The translations under genes were made by a program, and so were the position numbers. A DNA stretch of 5,383 nucleotides from assembly GCA_037441765.1 (NCBI GenBank), contig JBBIRM010000188.1:1-5383 (forward strand), in the 5' to 3' direction. The notes beneath the pieces were generated by a model that had not been told where the DNA came from, did no database searches, and was given only the letters and a program-made list of their open reading frames with translations. Below are positions 4,921 to 5,383 of the stretch, piece after piece. This DNA is from JBBIRM01 sp037441765. Its GTDB lineage: Bacteria; Desulfobacterota; BSN033; UBA1163. Each line of letters begins with the position of its first letter. Position 1 is the stretch's first letter.

Positions 4921-5383
4921 ATGGTAGAGGAGAAGAAGGGTTTTGGAGACTATTTGGTTGGCCTTGGGGTTGTCACTTCCGATCAATTGAAAAAGGCCCT
5001 CCAGGAACAGAGGCGGGGCGGAGAAAGGCTTGAGCAGACGATTGTCCGTTTAGGATACGCCAAAGAAGATCTGATCATGCAATGCCTGGCAGACTATTTT
5101 AACCTTCCCTTCGTTGATCTCGATACCTATCTCATCGATGAGAAGGTCTTAAAACTCGTTCCTGAAGAAGTTGCCCGACGCCATCTCCTCATTCCCCTTT
5201 TCAAGATCGGGGAGACCCTCACCATTGCCATGTCCAATCCTCTGAACCTTCTTGCGTTAGATGAGGTGAGGAATAAAGTCAGAACCGATGTGGAGATAGC
5301 CATCAGTACAGAGAAGAAGATTAAAAAGGCAATTGATCAACACTATGGGGTAACGCCTGCGATGGTGGAAACGACCATCAAGC
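4921..5383 (+). CDS. mshE: GspE/PilB/MshE-type assembly ATPase, N-terminal part, 3' truncated
   Basis: Only the first 154 residues are inside the window; the family is usually about 550-600. The product should be the hexameric cytoplasmic ATPase that drives pilus extension or secretion. Residues 7-30 and 36-63 are two successive MshEN motifs, the fold that binds cyclic di-GMP in V. cholerae MshE (pattern R-L-G-x-x-L-V-x-x-G-x-x-x-x-x-x-L-x-x-A-L-x-x-Q). The first reads GFGDYLVGLGVVTSDQLKKA and ends in Gln30; the second has RLEQTIVRLGY and ends in FNLPFVDLD. From about 64 to 142 it continues as the usual GspE N-terminal domain (VPEEVARRHLLIPLFKIGET, then LTIAMSNPLNLLALDEVR, ending DQHYG). The Walker motifs lie beyond the window, so activity cannot be judged. 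In motif 1 the leading Arg is replaced by Gly7, and in motif 2 the Gly is replaced by Glu38. Position after the TPR gene matches mshE. PilB or GspE are possible names for the same family. Confidence 0.88.
   Translation, partial: MVEEKKGFGDYLVGLGVVTSDQLKKALQEQRRGGERLEQTIVRLGYAKEDLIMQCLADYFNLPFVDLDTYLIDEKVLKLVPEEVARRHLLIPLFKIGETLTIAMSNPLNLLALDEVRNKVRTDVEIAISTEKKIKKAIDQHYGVTPAMVETTIK

Noticed and set aside
3720..5005. Shared 12-mer GGCCCTCCAGGA near 3720 and near 4995
   Set aside because: Both copies encode an Ala-Leu-Gln-Glu stretch in unrelated proteins and the match does not extend, so chance is the simplest explanation.
1..5383. Phage, defence, CRISPR or transposon content
   Set aside because: No spaced direct repeats, terminal inverted repeats, transposase or integrase motifs were seen; all coding space is filled by one envelope-machine operon.

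Overview
The window is one tightly packed, plus-strand operon for an envelope-spanning pilus or secretion machine. Six genes run head to tail: a PilO-like protein (5' end outside the window), a PilP/GspC-like periplasmic protein, a lipoprotein secretin of the MshL kind, an ExeA/MshM-type AAA+ ATPase with one membrane segment, a membrane-anchored TPR protein of the MshN kind, and the N-terminal part of a GspE/PilB/MshE-type assembly ATPase (3' end outside the window). This matches mshJ-K-L-M-N-E, the assembly half of the mannose-sensitive haemagglutinin (MSHA) type IVa pilus locus known from Vibrio. A fibre-subunit and platform-protein block would be expected downstream.

Layout: 1-483 PilO-like; 12-nt gap; 496-918 PilP-like with a GTG start; 10-nt gap; 929-2584 secretin; a 74-nt gap filled by a long imperfect hairpin (2583-2647); 2659-3744 AAA+ ATPase; a 4-nt ATGA overlap; 3741-4898 TPR protein; 22-nt gap; 4921-5383 assembly ATPase. 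Every visible start has a good Shine-Dalgarno sequence. I see no promoter and no convincing intrinsic terminator inside, so transcription probably starts upstream of the window.

How the parts fit (family knowledge plus inference): the secretin forms the outer-membrane pore. The PilO-like and PilP-like proteins form the periplasmic alignment complex that connects the inner-membrane motor to the secretin. The ExeA/MshM-like ATPase and the TPR protein resemble the ExeA/ExeB (GspA/GspB) helper pair that gets secretins through the peptidoglycan. The last gene is the hexameric motor ATPase; its N-terminus carries an MshEN fold, the domain that binds cyclic di-GMP in Vibrio cholerae MshE.

Organism: a Gram-negative, diderm bacterium, because it has a secretin with a lipobox. 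By eye the base composition is moderate (mid-40s % GC) with many Lys/Glu/Ile residues. The divergence from Vibrio together with this gene order suggests Desulfobacterota, Nitrospirota or a similar lineage, but this is a weak inference. The first 120 bases are far more AT-rich (27 G/C in 120) than what follows, which deserves a check. I found no RNA genes, CRISPR arrays, insertion sequences or attachment sites. The machine itself belongs to known families. The most unusual points are the hairpin after the secretin gene, the altered first c-di-GMP motif in the ATPase, the GspB-like N-terminus on the TPR protein and the composition break at the left edge.
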